The notes under the pieces: model-generated
The model's database searches: none
The model's input: the letters and a program-made list of their open reading frames with translations, nothing else
Told to the model about the DNA's origin: nothing
In this document: positions 1 through 13,165 of the stretch, one piece after another
Numbering within the stretch: the first letter of the stretch is position 1
How the letters are laid out: every line of letters starts with the position of its first letter
Program-made: the position numbers and the translations under genes
Assembly: GCF_000340215.1 (NCBI RefSeq)
Contig: NW_006921534.1
Span: 4,711,041 to 4,775,040, forward strand
Origin: Pseudocercospora fijiensis CIRAD86
Taxonomy: Eukaryota > Ascomycota > Dothideomycetes > Mycosphaerellales > Mycosphaerellaceae
Direction of reading: 5' to 3'
Length of the DNA: 64,000 nt

Positions 1-480
1 GGAAGAACTGCGCAAGCGAGTGAGAGGAGCATGTCAGCAACACTGAGCTGATGGAAATCTTGTCCCATCTCTTGTTGGCTTTAGGGACGCCTGCTCTGCC
101 CGCAGAGCTCGATCGTCTCTTCTGGCTTGTAGGCAGCACACTGGCGACGCGGTCCGAAATCATTTCCAATTCTGGCAGGAAGCAGCAGCTTCTCCAGCTT
201 CCTTTTCAGCATATCTCCAACACCAATGCAAGGCGCGTGTGTAGAAGGATCGATGCAAGCAGATGGAGATACTGTGAACCATGCTTCAGATGAAGAGCAG
301 TAAGGGACGATGTTCACGATGGCGCTGAGATGGTTTCTCAAATACCACCACTGTCCAGGCAACAGGCTCTCTCTCTCATTATTGTCAGAGGTTAGCAAGA
401 GCCTATCTCGAGACCAGACGAGAATGTTAGCGATTCCTACCTTTATATTCTTACCTGCGTTTTATTATTAGACAATTTGC
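1..480. other. window edge, non-RIP sequence without a clear gene
   Basis: Base composition is ordinary here, with CpA and TpG present, in contrast to what follows. A minus-strand frame is open over about 81-398, but it has no ATG at its upstream end and I recognise no domain. It could be the remnant of a gene cut by the repeat island that starts near 484. Confidence 0.4.
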
Positions 481-959
481 CTTTACGGAACACAGCGGTC
501 CGCGTCCCGTATATAGACTACTCCGTAGCAGGCTTAGATAAAAACTATACGGAGCTAAGCAAATTTTTCTACTAATTAGGGCGGGGAATATAGGAATCGC
601 TATTCTCGTCTAGGCCGTTTCTATCGGGATTTCGACTTCCTATATTAAACATTTATATAGGAGAATCGCAAAACCCTAGTTTTAATACTAGAACGACTAT
701 TTCCTATAGTAAAAATTTCTCTCTATAGCGGGAATACCTCTCTTCGTATTACTATCTTTTTCCCGAAGTTTCCTAGATACGAAATCGGGTATAAATATAT
801 CGTCGTCGTCGTAGTGCCTACGTCGCGATATACGCTAGGTAGATACGACTATATTATCGCGCATTTCTATTACGACTATACCCTCTACGGCTTTCTAGCC
901 TACTTCCGTAGGACTATCTCTATCCTCTACTATAGATAGATATATATCTAGTCGCTCTC

Positions 960-3744
960 CTTCTAGTCTATCTGCCTCCTCCGATCTTTCTAGTATTCTA
1001 TTTTATAAGTATTTAGGCAACGGATCTACCGAAGAGAAGGACCTAGCGGATCGCCTATAACTAGAAGTAGATAGCATTATAGATAGTAGTAGCGTTAGTA
1101 GTAGCGATAACGAGTCGACCCGCTACGTAACTTGCTAGCCCCGCGCTCGTCGCGATAAAAGACAGCGCTATAAAGAAGTAATACGTAAGATACGGGAAAA
1201 CAACCTTACTATAGGGAAGGTCGTACGGTACTAGGCTAGTAAACTATAGAGTAAGTCCTATACGTATCGCGTCGGCTAGCTCTCTATTATATTAAATACG
1301 GAGCTACGCAAATCGAAGTAGGTTAAGTTGTCTAGTAGTAAGAATAGTAATATTATTCGTAAACTCGATTACCTAATTAGAAAGAGCTTGTATAGGAAAT
1401 AGCGGAGGACTCTTCGATCCGCTATAGAGGTATCCGAGGCCGTAGCGGGCGACTAGGCCGCTACGCTACTCGAACCTATTAATAGATTCGATAATCAATT
1501 CTCCGTCTAGTAGTTTAAAGATATATATAAGGTTATCCGGGATGTTACTCTAGTATAGCATTAATTTGCCCGTAGCGTATTAGTTAGGTAGCGTAATAAA
1601 GAGCCGGATAATCTCGATATACGAATATTTACCCTTACTACCTTTATCCTCTATACTCGCTCTCGGAACAAATCTAATTAGTTTGTAAAGGCATTTAGTC
1701 GGTACCTCCTATTAAATAGCGTAAAGCAGAGGGCATTAGATGTCCTATCGGGGATTAGTTTAATCGCTACGTATATAGTACTATACCGTAAGGAGAAGCT
1801 TTCTAGGAGCGAGTAGAAGGTAGTTATTTAATCGCATTATAGTTAACTCGTGCTTATTCTATATAGGAAAGGCTCGTCTAGTTAGCGTATAATATTATAT
1901 AGTATATAGTATACGACAATATTAATTTCTAGGATACAGTTCGGGATTAGACTATATCTAATTAGTCGGTTATACGCAATCTTACTACGGCGCTGCTAGT
2001 GCGCTTTACTCCGTATATTCGCTATCCCGATACTAGCCTACGTATTAACGATTTTAAGGCAGATACGCGACTAGACGCTACGGATATCTATAATGCCCCT
2101 ACGCTTAGAGAAGATAAATAGTCTCGGAAATTGTCGATATATTATATATATGCGGCGATTATAAGCATCTTCGAAAATAAGCTCGTAACCGTAGTCGAGG
2201 ACCCTCGGGTTAAGTCGATTACGTAGTAGCTAGGACTATATCCGCTACGGGCCTCTAAAACCGAATTCTACCCGCTTAGTGCGATTTACTATAGCGAGAG
2301 TACTATCGATAGGAACGCCGCGGTATAAGAGGACATTATACTATACAAGCTGCGCCTTAACCTAGTCGTAGACTTCCTTATACGGTTGTAGCTTTTCTAC
2401 GGAGATTAATAGTCGGTATAGCGTATACGGAGCAACAAAGGTGAAAATGCTAAAAGTATAAGGCTATTCGAGCGGCGGGATTAGATAATACCCGTTACGG
2501 GACTCTTCTATACCGCTATAAACCTCTATTATATACTAGTTCGCCTTTTCTAGAGTATTAGTTAGGATACTAGGTCGGAACACAGCCTTTTCTAGGACAA
2601 GTAGGCATTTAGTATAAAAGGATTAACCGAGAAAAAACTAAAATACTAGATACTACGTCCTGTTGCGCTTTATAGGTACTCCGCAAGGATTATCGCCTTA
2701 TTCGTTAAGCAGCTATACTATAGCGAATATTTCCCTACGGATTTACCTCCTAATTTTAGTAAGCTAAGGGCGGTTGTACCTACTATAGCAGGTCTTACTA
2801 CGGATAAATATCTTTAGTTCTTAGCAGCTATATATAATAGCTACTTGCGGCCTTTAGTATAGCTAGAAAGAGAATAGGAACGGGTATATAGTACACCTAG
2901 GACAAAGCTACTCTTACCGTAGTAGATGCGCCGGACTCCGCTACGGTTAGAGCCTATCCCGTAAGCATAGCCTAGAATCCGCGATCCTACCTAGACTATA
3001 CTTTATCGGCGACTCTATATAACCGAGCTCTAGTTAACTCTCCGATATACGACTCGGAATATAGATATTAGTTATATTAAACGTCTCTTGCCGTAGCTCG
3101 TAGTAGTATTTTTCGGAGCTAGATAATATAACTACGAGCGCGAGATGCTATATCTAATTTAGCTACTTAAGGGCGTATCTCTATATCTCCGCAGCGCGAT
3201 TCTAGCCGGCGGCGTCGTAAATATAATAGGTAGGCCCGGGAAAGGGATCGCGGTAGACGAATTACTCGAACTAATTAATTTGCGGTATAAAAATAATATA
3301 CGAAATTTTAAGAATTCGACGCATAATATAGTAGAAACATTTAATCGTGTTTTATATACTACTTTCGCTATAATACAAGTAAATAATGCTTTCGAGGACG
3401 AATTCGGGATCCGGAATACTACTAATTATTCCTATAAGGATACAACTTACGAAATTTAGGGGCTCTCCGCTCGACTCTTTGCTATATACCGTAGCGTAGG
3501 CGATCGGTACCGCAGCGTAGATAATCCTCCTATTATACCTAACCCGTACTAAGCTAGTATTAATAAAATCTATAAGGAAGTGTAGGATTTCAATGCAAAA
3601 TATCTACGTAAAGGCGTATCTATAGCCGTAGTACCCGATACGGATTTAGATATTTACGATGCGGGACTAGATACGGATTAAAATATAATGTTTGAAAATG
3701 TCGAAGATATAATACTAGATATATTAGACCTACTAACAGTTTAA
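960..3744 (+). pseudogene. RIP-erased DUF6589-type gene
   Basis: Frame 1 can be read from about 2371 to a TAA at 3742-3744 if TAG and TAA codons are taken as mutated CAG or CAA. At 2401-2430 it reads GD**SV*RIR, matching the family pattern G-D-Q-x-(S/T)-V-x-R-(I/L)-R, followed by the R-x-D-W-(I/L)-(I/L)-P-V core at about 2480-2510. Further on come a K-G-L stretch and a conserved H-N end. From about 1700 to 2100 the better frame is the neighbouring one, as expected for an intron or a lost frame. DUF6589 proteins are fungal proteins of unknown role, often found in repeats. There are many internal stops, so it is not functional. The 5' end is not determined. Confidence 0.55.
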
Positions 3745-3779
3745 TTATATAACGTCTATTTTAGGAAGTTTTACGCAAA

Positions 3780-6276
3780 GTTCTAATGTTTACTTCGACT
3801 TTAGCGGTTGTTTTTTTTTACTATACTACTATTATACTCCCGAATCCGTACCCTATATCCGAAAACTCGAACGAACTAGAAGGACGGACATTCGAATAAG
3901 AGCTACGGAAGTACTTTAGGCCGCCGCGGATAAGAGAGTAGTAGTAGAATGCCTTCTATAATTAGATTTATAGTATCTAATAGCTCTACTCGGCCCTCGT
4001 ATCGTATTATATAACAAGAACAATACTAATACTACTCGAGAAACACTATCTATTCTGTCGTACCGATACTAAAAGACCTAGAGCCGGTAAAATATTAGAG
4101 AAGAAGTAACCTATAGAAGCAAAGAAAGTCCGTAGCGGGCTAGCCCTCGCCCGTATCTACTCTACATTCTTACTATAATACTACTCGCGAGCTACCTTAG
4201 GACTAATAGTACGTAAGTAACGGCGTACTTCTACCTTAACCTCTTCGTCGATAACGATATTAGCTAGTAGGAGCGATAGGTAGAGAGTGCGGCTCTTAGA
4301 TAGGCCGTTATAACTAGCGTAGTAGACCGAGCGGCCGTTAGCGTATATCGTGCCCTATACCTGTCCGCTATTCGTATCGCGCTCCTTATTTAGGCCCTTA
4401 AGGAGCTCCTTAAGGACGTCGCCGGATCCGAGGTAGAACTTCTCGATAATACTACGGAGTTTATATACGTACTCGCGCTACTTCTTTTCCTATACCTTCG
4501 GGTCCTTCTTAGCTAATCTACGTAGCGTTTCTAAGACATTAAAGGTACGATTAAAGATAACTTTATTAAATTAGAAGCTCCTACCTATTCGCTCCTAGAT
4601 AGCCTATCTAGTCGACTACTATAGTAGCTAGTCGCAGGTCCGCTTCGCTTGCCCGCTATAGTACCGATTATATGTCTGCTATTGCGCACCTATACCGTCC
4701 TTACTATATATAGTCTTAGCTTGTCTCGGTTATATAGCGCCGTTACAGATCTCCTTTAAGTAGCGACTATAGTTATATAGACCTATAAGTAGTAGGCGGC
4801 CTTCGAATCGAGGGGACATCGATAGCGTACGTTAGGAGAGTGCTATATTCGATATCGGTAGCGATATAATAGACGTATTAGACCTACCGGAGAACGGTAT
4901 AGATTGCTACGGAGTCCTAGTCTAATCCTACGGAGTTCGTATACTACCGCTACTACCGCTATACTACCCGCTACTACTACCGCTACTATCTAGTAGTGCG
5001 ATCCGATTCTTTTCCTTCTATATACGCGCCCTAGCTAGGGTAGCATTTGCCCTATCCTTAGATGCGGCCTTTTCTATAGCTTCTTATCGGAAGATATTAT
5101 CTTATAGCTACCGCGTAGGGTCTCGACTGCGATACGCTACCTCGCGTAGGTTTTGCGCCTACTGCTCTAATAGAATCCGCTTACGAGGATCGGCGCCTAG
5201 AAAGACTAGCCGCTACGGAGTACTACCTGCCCGCTACGGAGTATTATTAGACATACTCGTATTCCCGCCTAGAGTAGTAGCATTACTAGGAGTAGTAGAC
5301 CGGTCCGGTATAGTACCGCCTATAATAACACTACTACTAGGGCTTATTTGCTAGATAGTTATACTATTATCTAAAGGCGAGATCGAGGCGCTTCTTATTA
5401 CTTATATTATAGATTCTTATATATTATCGAAGATATTAGCGCTAGAACTAGATTCGCTAGAAGTATAGCAAGCCCCTCTTATAATAGCCTCGTAGCGGAG
5501 TTAATAGGTTCCGCCGCAGGTTAGACCTACGCCGAATCGAGGCGGTAGTGCTAGGCCTAATATTAGTACTAAGCCTAGTATTAGTGCTAGGCCTAAGCGT
5601 AGGCTAAAGATTAGCATTCGATCGCGCGTAGTACGATCGACGAGGCAGCCTCTATTATACTAGTTGTTCTACGTTTCGAAAGGGACGCGCTAGTTGTCTT
5701 CTTCGTACGGAGCGCCGCGGAGATCGATATAGCCTACCTCGAAATTCTCGTTTACGCGCGCGCGTAGGTCCTAGTCCGTCTCGTCTAGCTAGCGTATACT
5801 TGCCTCTATATCGTTAATCTTATACTATAGTAGATAGATCTAACTCGGCTCTAGTAGAGTAGATAACGCTATAAGGCGACGCGTATACTCCGCGTAGCCT
5901 CCTAGATTCGAGAACTTAGATAAGGTATCGCTACTAGGAGTAGGTCCTCGAAATTAAAGACAGCGACTACTACCGCGACTATAAGTTAGAAGATAGGGAG
6001 TATTGCCGCCGCGGCTTAGAGTACTACTACCGCGAGGAGCACTACCGCCGTAAGGAGTACTACCGCCGCGAGGAGTACTACCGCCGCGAGGAGTACTACC
6101 GCCGCGAGGAGCACCGCCGCCGCGAGGAGTACCGCTACCGCGAGGAGTACCGCTACCGCGAGGAGCACCGCCGCCGTAAGAAGTACTACCGCCGCAAGGA
6201 GCACCGCCGCCGCTATTACTACCTAATATATCGTACGACTTAGAGGTCTTAAATATAATTAGAGATTCGTTAATAG
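3780..6276 (-). pseudogene. 3' part of the RIP-erased RecQ-type helicase gene
   Basis: After removing the retrotransposon and one copy of the GAAGC duplication, the minus-strand frame at 13367-13400 continues without shift into 6276 and onward (residues L-N-K-T-S-K, then L-P-I-N-E-S). This segment therefore probably encodes the C-terminal part of the helicase protein. It contains a run of GGSTPR-like hexapeptides (6016-6204), then charged, Q- and S-rich sequence with no domain I recognise. Many TAG/TAA stops are present. It could instead be a second gene just downstream of the helicase. It meets the 3' end of the DUF6589 gene tail to tail. Confidence 0.45.
6016..6204 (-). repeat. 18 bp coding tandem repeat (GGSTPR hexapeptide)
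   Basis: About ten copies of an 18 bp unit, on + TACTACCGCCGCGAGGAG, with point differences. On the minus strand each unit encodes a GGSTPR-like hexapeptide in frame with the helicase-linked coding sequence. The hydrophobic frame over the same bases is a shadow. Confidence 0.8.
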
Positions 6277-6281
6277 GAAGC

Positions 6282-6477
6282 TATAAGAAGGGTATATTAG
6301 CAGGTAGATAGGGTAGTAGTAGGTATAAGTAGTATTCGATAAGGAGCTAGGAGGAGAGGGAGGAAGGTAGGAGAGTTAGCCTAACGCTAAGCGCTAAGCC
6401 CTACCTAAGGCATTAAGACCCTAGCTTTACTCGGCCTAGTTACATACTAATTATATATAGCCCCTTTAGCCCTAATA
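6282..6477 (-). repeat. 3' LTR of gypsy element
   Basis: 196 bp, the same length as 13166-13361 with no gaps and 9 transitions between them. It is preceded by GAAGC (6277-6281), which recurs after the other LTR. In element orientation its first base is 6477; the canonical TG start has become TA here by RIP. Confidence 0.92.
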
Positions 6478-6481
6478 TACG

Positions 6482-6491
6482 CTTCCCTTCT
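6482..6491 (-). other. polypurine tract of gypsy element
   Basis: The minus strand reads AGAAGGGAAG just upstream of the 3' LTR, which is the expected position for plus-strand priming. Confidence 0.6.
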
Positions 6492-8199
6492 AAAGGCCGC
6501 GCCCTCGTAGCCGGTCTTTGTCCTAGTCTTAACCTCTATTGCTACTAACTTAGTAGGTCTAATAAGCTGCTTAGCCCGCGCTAAATTGAACACTTAACTA
6601 CCTAATTATATAACTATATCAAACCTTACCTCTAATAATACAATATACAACTCTAACTACGCTATCTCTATATATAATAAACTGTAAAGTAATATATATC
6701 TATAAGAATTGAAGGCCTTCGACTAATTATAATACGAGCGCGTCTTCCCTACTATAATAGGTAGACGTACGAGGTATTGCAGCACTGCCTCCGTTCTAAG
6801 TAATGTCGTATCGAGTTCTTTACGTCTACTCTTAAAAGACCTAGCAATGTCCGCTTCCGAGGGTTTGTCCGCTTCCGAGGGTTATTATTCTTATTGTTCG
6901 TAGCTTCGCTAGCCCTAATTAGCTAGGTTTAGTAGCCTTTAAGTGTCAATCTTATCTTATCTTTTTAAAAAAAACACAGCTCGTCTAGTTTCTATAGGTA
7001 AAGGCTATTATAAGTGCAGTAGTAGAGGTTCGCCTCGCTTAAAGGGTTAGATAGATCGAGGAGTAACCTATTGTCCGCAAGATCGACCCCGGCTAGCTTA
7101 GCTCTATAGTTTTGCCCTTAGTTAGCCTATTAGTCGCTTAATCTTTTAGGCGGCTTAAAGTTTAACTTAGCCTTAAAGTTTTGATTAAAGTTTGATTAAG
7201 GTGCCTTAGGCTCGTAGTATAGGTAAGGTTATATCTATAGGCGCAGTAATAATAGCAAGTAATGTCGATAATAGCGGCGCTAGTCGTCTTAGCGTTAACT
7301 TTACCTTGCTTTCGATTTCCTTCTTCGACTAATAATATACTCCGCAACACCGTTACTAACATAGCCGCGCTAGCCGTATCGTTATAAGCGCGACGCCGCC
7401 CTCGCCGATCGCCTAGGCCTCGAGGCCTCGATAGAATAAAGGAACAAGAGGGGGACCTATAGGGCGCGTTAGTAAAGAGGTAGAGTCCTTAAAAGAGTAT
7501 GCGATTAATTAATTAACGCGTCGTAGCGCGCCTAGTATAGTCTTATTATCCTTTGTTGCTAACACTTGCTTATCTCTAATTAGTTAGCTTAATAGCACCC
7601 CGGGGGTAGCATTGTTCCTAGGCCTTTCTAGTAACATTATAGGCCCTTAGCCTTTTTCTTGTTCTTTACGCTAGTCTAATACTCGTCTAACAACTTAGTT
7701 ATGTCTTTAAAAGAGTCTTTAGCTTCCTACGAGTCCTATTTAGGTAAATAGCCTTGCTATCTTAGCAGGTACTCCTTCTTGCCTTGCCTAGTCCGGTGCT
7801 TTAGGATACGTTCTATAGACTACAGTTCTTTACTATTAGCTAAGACTTCTTCTAACTTAGTAGGCGCTTTATCGCCTTTACGCTAGTAGTATAGTTTAAG
7901 GAGGGATATATAGAAGGTGTTATAGATAGTGTAATAGGGTAGAAGCTATAACTAGTAGGCCTATACGGAAGAGCCCTTAACTTCTCGAATGCGGAATAGG
8001 CCAATGTATCTTAGTACGAGCTTAGGCCTTGTTTTGCTATTAGGTAATAGGTGCTTGCGGATACGGAGGTTCTTAGTGCTTAGTATAACTATATCGCCTT
8101 GTTTAAAGGTTATTAGTGTATAGCGCTTATCGTAGTAGGCCTTTTAGTACTCTTAAGCCCTTATTAGCTTCTTAGCTATCTTAGTATAGATTTCTCGTA

Positions 8200-10950
8200 T
8201 CTTCTAGACACGTTCTATTGCCGCTAGTGTTTCCGGTACTTAACGCGCTTCCCTTTCCTTGCGCTCGGCCTCGAGCGATAGTAAGTCTTATAGTATAGCA
8301 GCGTTCTAGCCTATTATAGCTATGTATAGTAATACCTTAGTCGATAAGTAGACACTGTTATTGTATACGAATTCAGCTAGTTGTAGGAGGTTAACCTAGT
8401 CGTTAGGGTTCTCGTTAATGTAACTGCGCAGGTACTGCTATAAGGTAGCATTCTGCCTTTCTGTTTAACCGTTAGTCTATAGATAGAAGGCTGTTAATAG
8501 CCGATACTTCAGTCTTAGCTATAGGCATATTTCGCTCTAGTAGTGCGACGTAAATATCGAGCCCCTATCGGAAACTATCCCCTTAGGGGTTCCCTAATAG
8601 GTATAGAAGATATTAGTCTATAGCGCCTCTGCTATATTAATAGCAGTCCAATCCTTGCGGGTAGGAATGTAGCGAGCACCCTTAGTAAATCGGTCTATAA
8701 TGACTAGTATAGCGTTAAAGACGTCCTTGCTTCCTCTTCGCTTAGTAGGGGGAAGACCTATAATAAAGTCTATCGTAAGCTCTATAAAAGGCTTCTTTAG
8801 AACAGGGAGTGAAGACAACTCGCTAAATAGTAAGTGCTTTAGTGCTTTAACTCGCTAGTATACTATATAGGTCTGTATATACTCCTTTATATACCGCTTA
8901 CTATTTAGCTAGTAGTATATACGCGATAGTAACTCGTGCGACCTCTCTATACTATAGTAACTAGCAAGTTCACTATTATAGTGCCTCTTTAAAAGCTCTT
9001 GTCTAATCGATTGTTTAGCGGGGACATAGTATCTACCCTTAAACTTTAAGTAACCTTTGTCGTCGATCGACTAGCTATTACTCTTACTAGATCGAGTCGC
9101 CCGCCTACTTACAAGCTTATTAATGCGCTCGATAGCAAAGGCGTCCCTCTACTAAGCACGCAATAGCTTATCTATAAACGATTAACTATCCCCGTTTATA
9201 AGGTTATTTAATAGCACCCGTGCTATCGAACGAGGTACGTATTATATATATCTAATAGCACTAGCAGCCGGATTAACTATAACCTCTTCTATAGTGCTAT
9301 CGCTATAGATAGCAATATCTTTAATCGAGTCGTTATAGCTCGAGCGATCTACGTCCTTTTTAACGTATACTAGAAGAACGACAACTCCGCTATAGTATTT
9401 ATTGCCGCCGCGGGGTCTAGAAGTCCGCTTATCCTATGCCTGCTTATTAACAATACGGGCTATAGCAATCTTATACTACAGGGTTGGAAACAAAGAATTA
9501 ATGTGTTAGGTCTCGCTATCGTAATTAGGTCGCCTCGATAGGCTATTAGTAGGGTTACTTACGCCTAGCCGATATAATATATTAAAATCAAACCCGGCGA
9601 GGTAGACGGCCTATCTAGCCTATCGACCTATAACCCTAGTAACCTTAGTAATGCTACGGAGGTTGTTATAGTCTGTATAGACCTAAATAGTATGCTATGC
9701 ACTATCGAGATAGTGCCTCTAATGCTTAAAGGCCTCGATAATAGCTAGGAGCTCTTGCTCGTAGGTCTCGTAGCGACGCTCTATATCGATTATCTTTCGT
9801 AAAAAGAAGGCAATTAGGTGCTAGTAATAGTCCTTATCTAATTGCTGTAATATAATAGCCGATATAGCGAACTGTAAAGCGTTAGTCTTAATACGGATCT
9901 GCTTGCTTAGTACAAAATAGTATAGCAAAGGGACTTTAGTAAACCGCTTCTTTAGGCCGTTAAAAGCGGCTTGTGTCTTGTTAGTCCATTTGAACTCTCT
10001 AGACGGGTTAGCCTTAGTTTTAGTAAGCTTAGTTAGGGGCATTACATGCCGTAAATAGCCCTTAATAAAGCGGCGGTAGAAATTAGCGAAGCCGAGGAAC
10101 GATTAAAGCTCCTTAATAGACGTAGGAATAGGCTATTTAGTAATTGTTTTAATCCGATTAGGATTAGCCTTAATACCCTCGGTTAATACGAGGAAGCTAA
10201 GGAATAATACCTCCTTAGCGGCAAAGGTGTATTTAGAAGGTTTGCAATACAGTCTATAGGCTCGTAGGCGGTCGAGGACCTTGCGTACTATAGCCTAGTA
10301 TTCTGCAATATTAGGTAAATGTGTGTAAACTAGGATATTATCTAGGTAAACTATACAGAGATAGTCTAATAGGCCTAATAGAGCCCGATTAATGTAGGAC
10401 TAGAATGTTGTAGGGGCATTAGCTAAGCCGAATAGCATAACTAAGTACTCGAAATAGCTATAGCGAGTATAGAAGGCTGTTTTCTATTCGTTACCCTTAC
10501 GAATACGGATACGATAGTACGCATCCTTAATATCTAGTATAGTATAGTAGTAAGCCCTAGAAAGGCGATCGAGGGTTTTATTAATAAGAGGGAGTAGATA
10601 GCGATCTTTAATAGTAACAGCATTAAGCCTACGATAATCGATATAGAGGCGCAGGCTACTATCCTTCTTTAGTACGAACAGGATAGGGGCACTAGCAGGG
10701 CTGTTACTATACCGTATCCGGCTATTAGCTAGGTTTTCCTTAAGGTACTTACGCAATATAGCAAGCTCTCGCTTACTAAGGTTATAGAGGGGTCTAAAAG
10801 GGACCTCTTTGCCCTCTATAATATTAATCTTATAATCCGTCTCTTTAAATATAGGCAATGTCGATGCTAGGTAGTGTTTAAACACATTAATATAGGTCTC
10901 TCGGATAGGCTCTAGTATACGAGTAAGCTAATTAGGATTATTAGGGGGCA
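8200..10950 (-). pseudogene. decayed gypsy pol (RT, RNase H, integrase)
   Basis: Three longer open pieces survive. 10885-10484 is reverse transcriptase: palm start with L-Y-I-D-Y-R-R-L-N, then I-L-D-I-K-D-A-Y, where the first catalytic Asp is kept. At 10348-10337 the YxDD box reads Y-L-D-N, the second Asp codon GAT being changed to AAT, a TpG to TpA change. 10042-9821 covers the end of RT and the start of RNase H (F-K-W-T, then K-T-N-A where family members have E-T-D-A). 8818-8618 is integrase core (T-I-D-F-I-x-G-L-P, then I-D-R-F-T-K). Between these pieces are TAG/TAA stops. No functional polymerase can be made. A chromodomain at the C-terminal end was not seen. Confidence 0.88.
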
Positions 10951-11499
10951 TAGGTTCATCGTTATTACTACCGAGCAAATCGGCAGTCGGATTAGCTAAG
11001 GCGGAGGCTAGTGTTAGGTTGCTAATAAACAGGACCCTAATATCGTTAGGGCACTCGCTAATATTAATGTGTTTAATATCCTCTTTCCTAGCGATTCTAA
11101 ATCGCTACTTCTAAATGCCTAAGTCTATAGCTATAGCGTAGTACTTAAGAATAGGGTTGCTAATAACAATAGTAGCTCCCCTATGTAGGTTGTCTATATC
11201 TACTGCGTAGGCAGTAAAGTCTAGTAGGCGTTCATTTCCGAGGTCGTCCTTTAGAGCTATAGGAATATAGTAGGCCCTATAAGTTAAGTGCCGAGCGTTA
11301 TTAAACTAAGCAAGGGTTAGCAGGTTAGTCTTCGGCAGTTGTCGAAGGTCTAATTGCTTAGCTAGGCGATAGCTAATAAGGGCACTAACTGAATTTCCTA
11401 GATCTAGTATAACCTTAGTTTAATAGGTAGTGCCCTTCGTATCCTATATAAGGCAGGAGCGTGTTATAGCTAGCATAATGTCGATAGTCTTACGCCGTA

Positions 11500-12950
11500 T
11501 AAGGCTAATAGTTAGTGCGGCGCTTACTCTTTTTTCGACTAATTAAAAGAGCCGACTAGGGTAGTATTAGCGGCTAAAAGGTGTTTCCTATACTTAGCGG
11601 AAGTACGGTTAATTCGGGCCTAGTCCTTAGGTTTGTCGCATTAGCCTAGTAGATAGCTAGTGCTATTATAGTTAAAGCACTTTAATCCGGTCGGGAGATT
11701 GTTACCGTAGCTATTGTTGCTGCTATTGTTAGTCGAGCGGTTAGTATTGTAGGGATACGAGCCCCTTCTACGGCCCCTATCGCGGCCTCCTCTATATAGC
11801 CGCCGGCTACGGCCTCTTCTACGGTCGCTACTGCTCCTATTATTAGTATTATTGTCTTAGTAGGGACCTTAGTTTCCTCCGCCGCGGCTACTACGGCTGC
11901 TACGGTTAGTACTAGCTAGTCGGATCCTTAATTCTAGTCGTTATTAGAGCTAAATAGCCCGTTCAGCTGTTTCTACTTCGACTATGAATTAAATGCGTAT
12001 TAGATTGGCTTGTTCGAATATACAGCGACGGTCTAATTTGAGGATAAGTTCCTATCGCAATTTAGGGCGTATTTCGGAAATCTAGATAGAGTCGGTCTTA
12101 GCTAGCAAATCATCCTCGAGGGTCTTTAAATAGGCCTTAAATAAGCGAGCCGATTGATTAGTCTTTTGTTTAGCTCGAAGGTATTAGTCCTAAGCGTATT
12201 ATTGCCTTAGTATAGGGTTTCTAAGGGTGTCTAGTATAATAGTCTTATAGTCTTGCTACTAAACAGCGGTCTAATTAGTAAGGGAGTCGAAATAGTTATC
12301 CTAGGTACGCTTTAGGTCGCTATTAATGTACTGTATCGCGTAGACGACTAGTAAATAGTCATCTAGAAGAGCCCTCGGCGCATTTCGTTAGTTAAGCTTA
12401 CAATCGCGTATGTAATTATTGTATTGTTTGCGACTAGAGCCGTTAAATACGGTATAGTCCTTAAGCTTAGCATCCTTCTTTTAGATAGGGACGGGTAGTA
12501 AGGAAGGCCCTACTATCGACTTAGTATTAGTTATTAGGGCTTCCTATAGACGGCGAATCTCGAGGAGATTATCCTTTAGCTGTTGTTTTTAACGTAAGGC
12601 AGTAAGCCTGTTTTAGGTAGCTTCCTAAAGTCTCGCTACTAGTTAGGGACTAAAGGCTAGCTAGCTATATCGACGGTTAATAATATTATTAAGAATGTCG
12701 TCGACAGGCAATTCTAGGTCGTTACCTAGAACTGTAGGTTCTTCTTTAGTAGGTCCTATAGCAGGCTCTTCGGTAGGAGGCACTTTAGCAGGTGCTCTAG
12801 TAGGTACTTTAGTAGGCACTATACTACTAGCATTGTCGTTGCTAGCGCTACTAGCGGCAGCACGGTTATTGTTTCGTAATAAGCTAGCTATTGTAATAGG
12901 GGGTAACACTAATAATATATTATTAGCCCCTAAGATACGGATATAGTAGA
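11500..12950 (-). pseudogene. decayed gypsy gag with zinc knuckle
   Basis: The zinc knuckle lies at 11679-11638 and fits C-x2-C-x4-H-x4-C if three RIP changes are undone. As it stands the second Cys and the His are Tyr, and the codon before the last Cys is a stop. Further upstream is a short open piece (12909-12661) rich in A, P, T and E. The region upstream of pol, the knuckle and the order all fit gag. No capsid fold could be confirmed by eye. Confidence 0.7.
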
Positions 12951-13165
12951 ATTAGTAGGTATTAGTCTAGTGCGATTGACTTAGTATAATAGGCCGTATA
13001 GAAGGCCTTGCTTAATAATTAGTACGGTTGTTTCGATAGAATAGTACGTATAGGTCCCGTTCTTAGGCGCAATATAGTTAGATTAGTCTTGTTCGTAGCT
13101 ATACCGCTAAAAGCTTGAAATAAGGACTATCTAGCTGCTACCCTTAAAGGGTAGATCGAATACTA

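Noticed and set aside
81..398. 105-codon minus-strand frame
   Set aside because: Starts from TTG, no domain; kept only as a possible remnant.
484..493. TACGGAACAC as a 10 bp target-site duplication of the whole island (with 17585-17594)
   Set aside because: Similar strings such as CTACGGA recur inside the island, and the right copy overlaps the proposed inverted repeat; not firm enough to call as a duplication.
6016..6204. Hydrophobic L/A/V repeat protein
   Set aside because: Shadow frame of the 18 bp GGSTPR repeat.
4900..6230. CRISPR-like spaced repeats
   Set aside because: Eukaryotic nuclear DNA; the repeats are contiguous coding tandem units without spacers.
13130..13165. Primer-binding site of the gypsy element
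   Set aside because: The sequence next to the 5' LTR, even with RIP undone, does not match a tRNA 3' end I can name.
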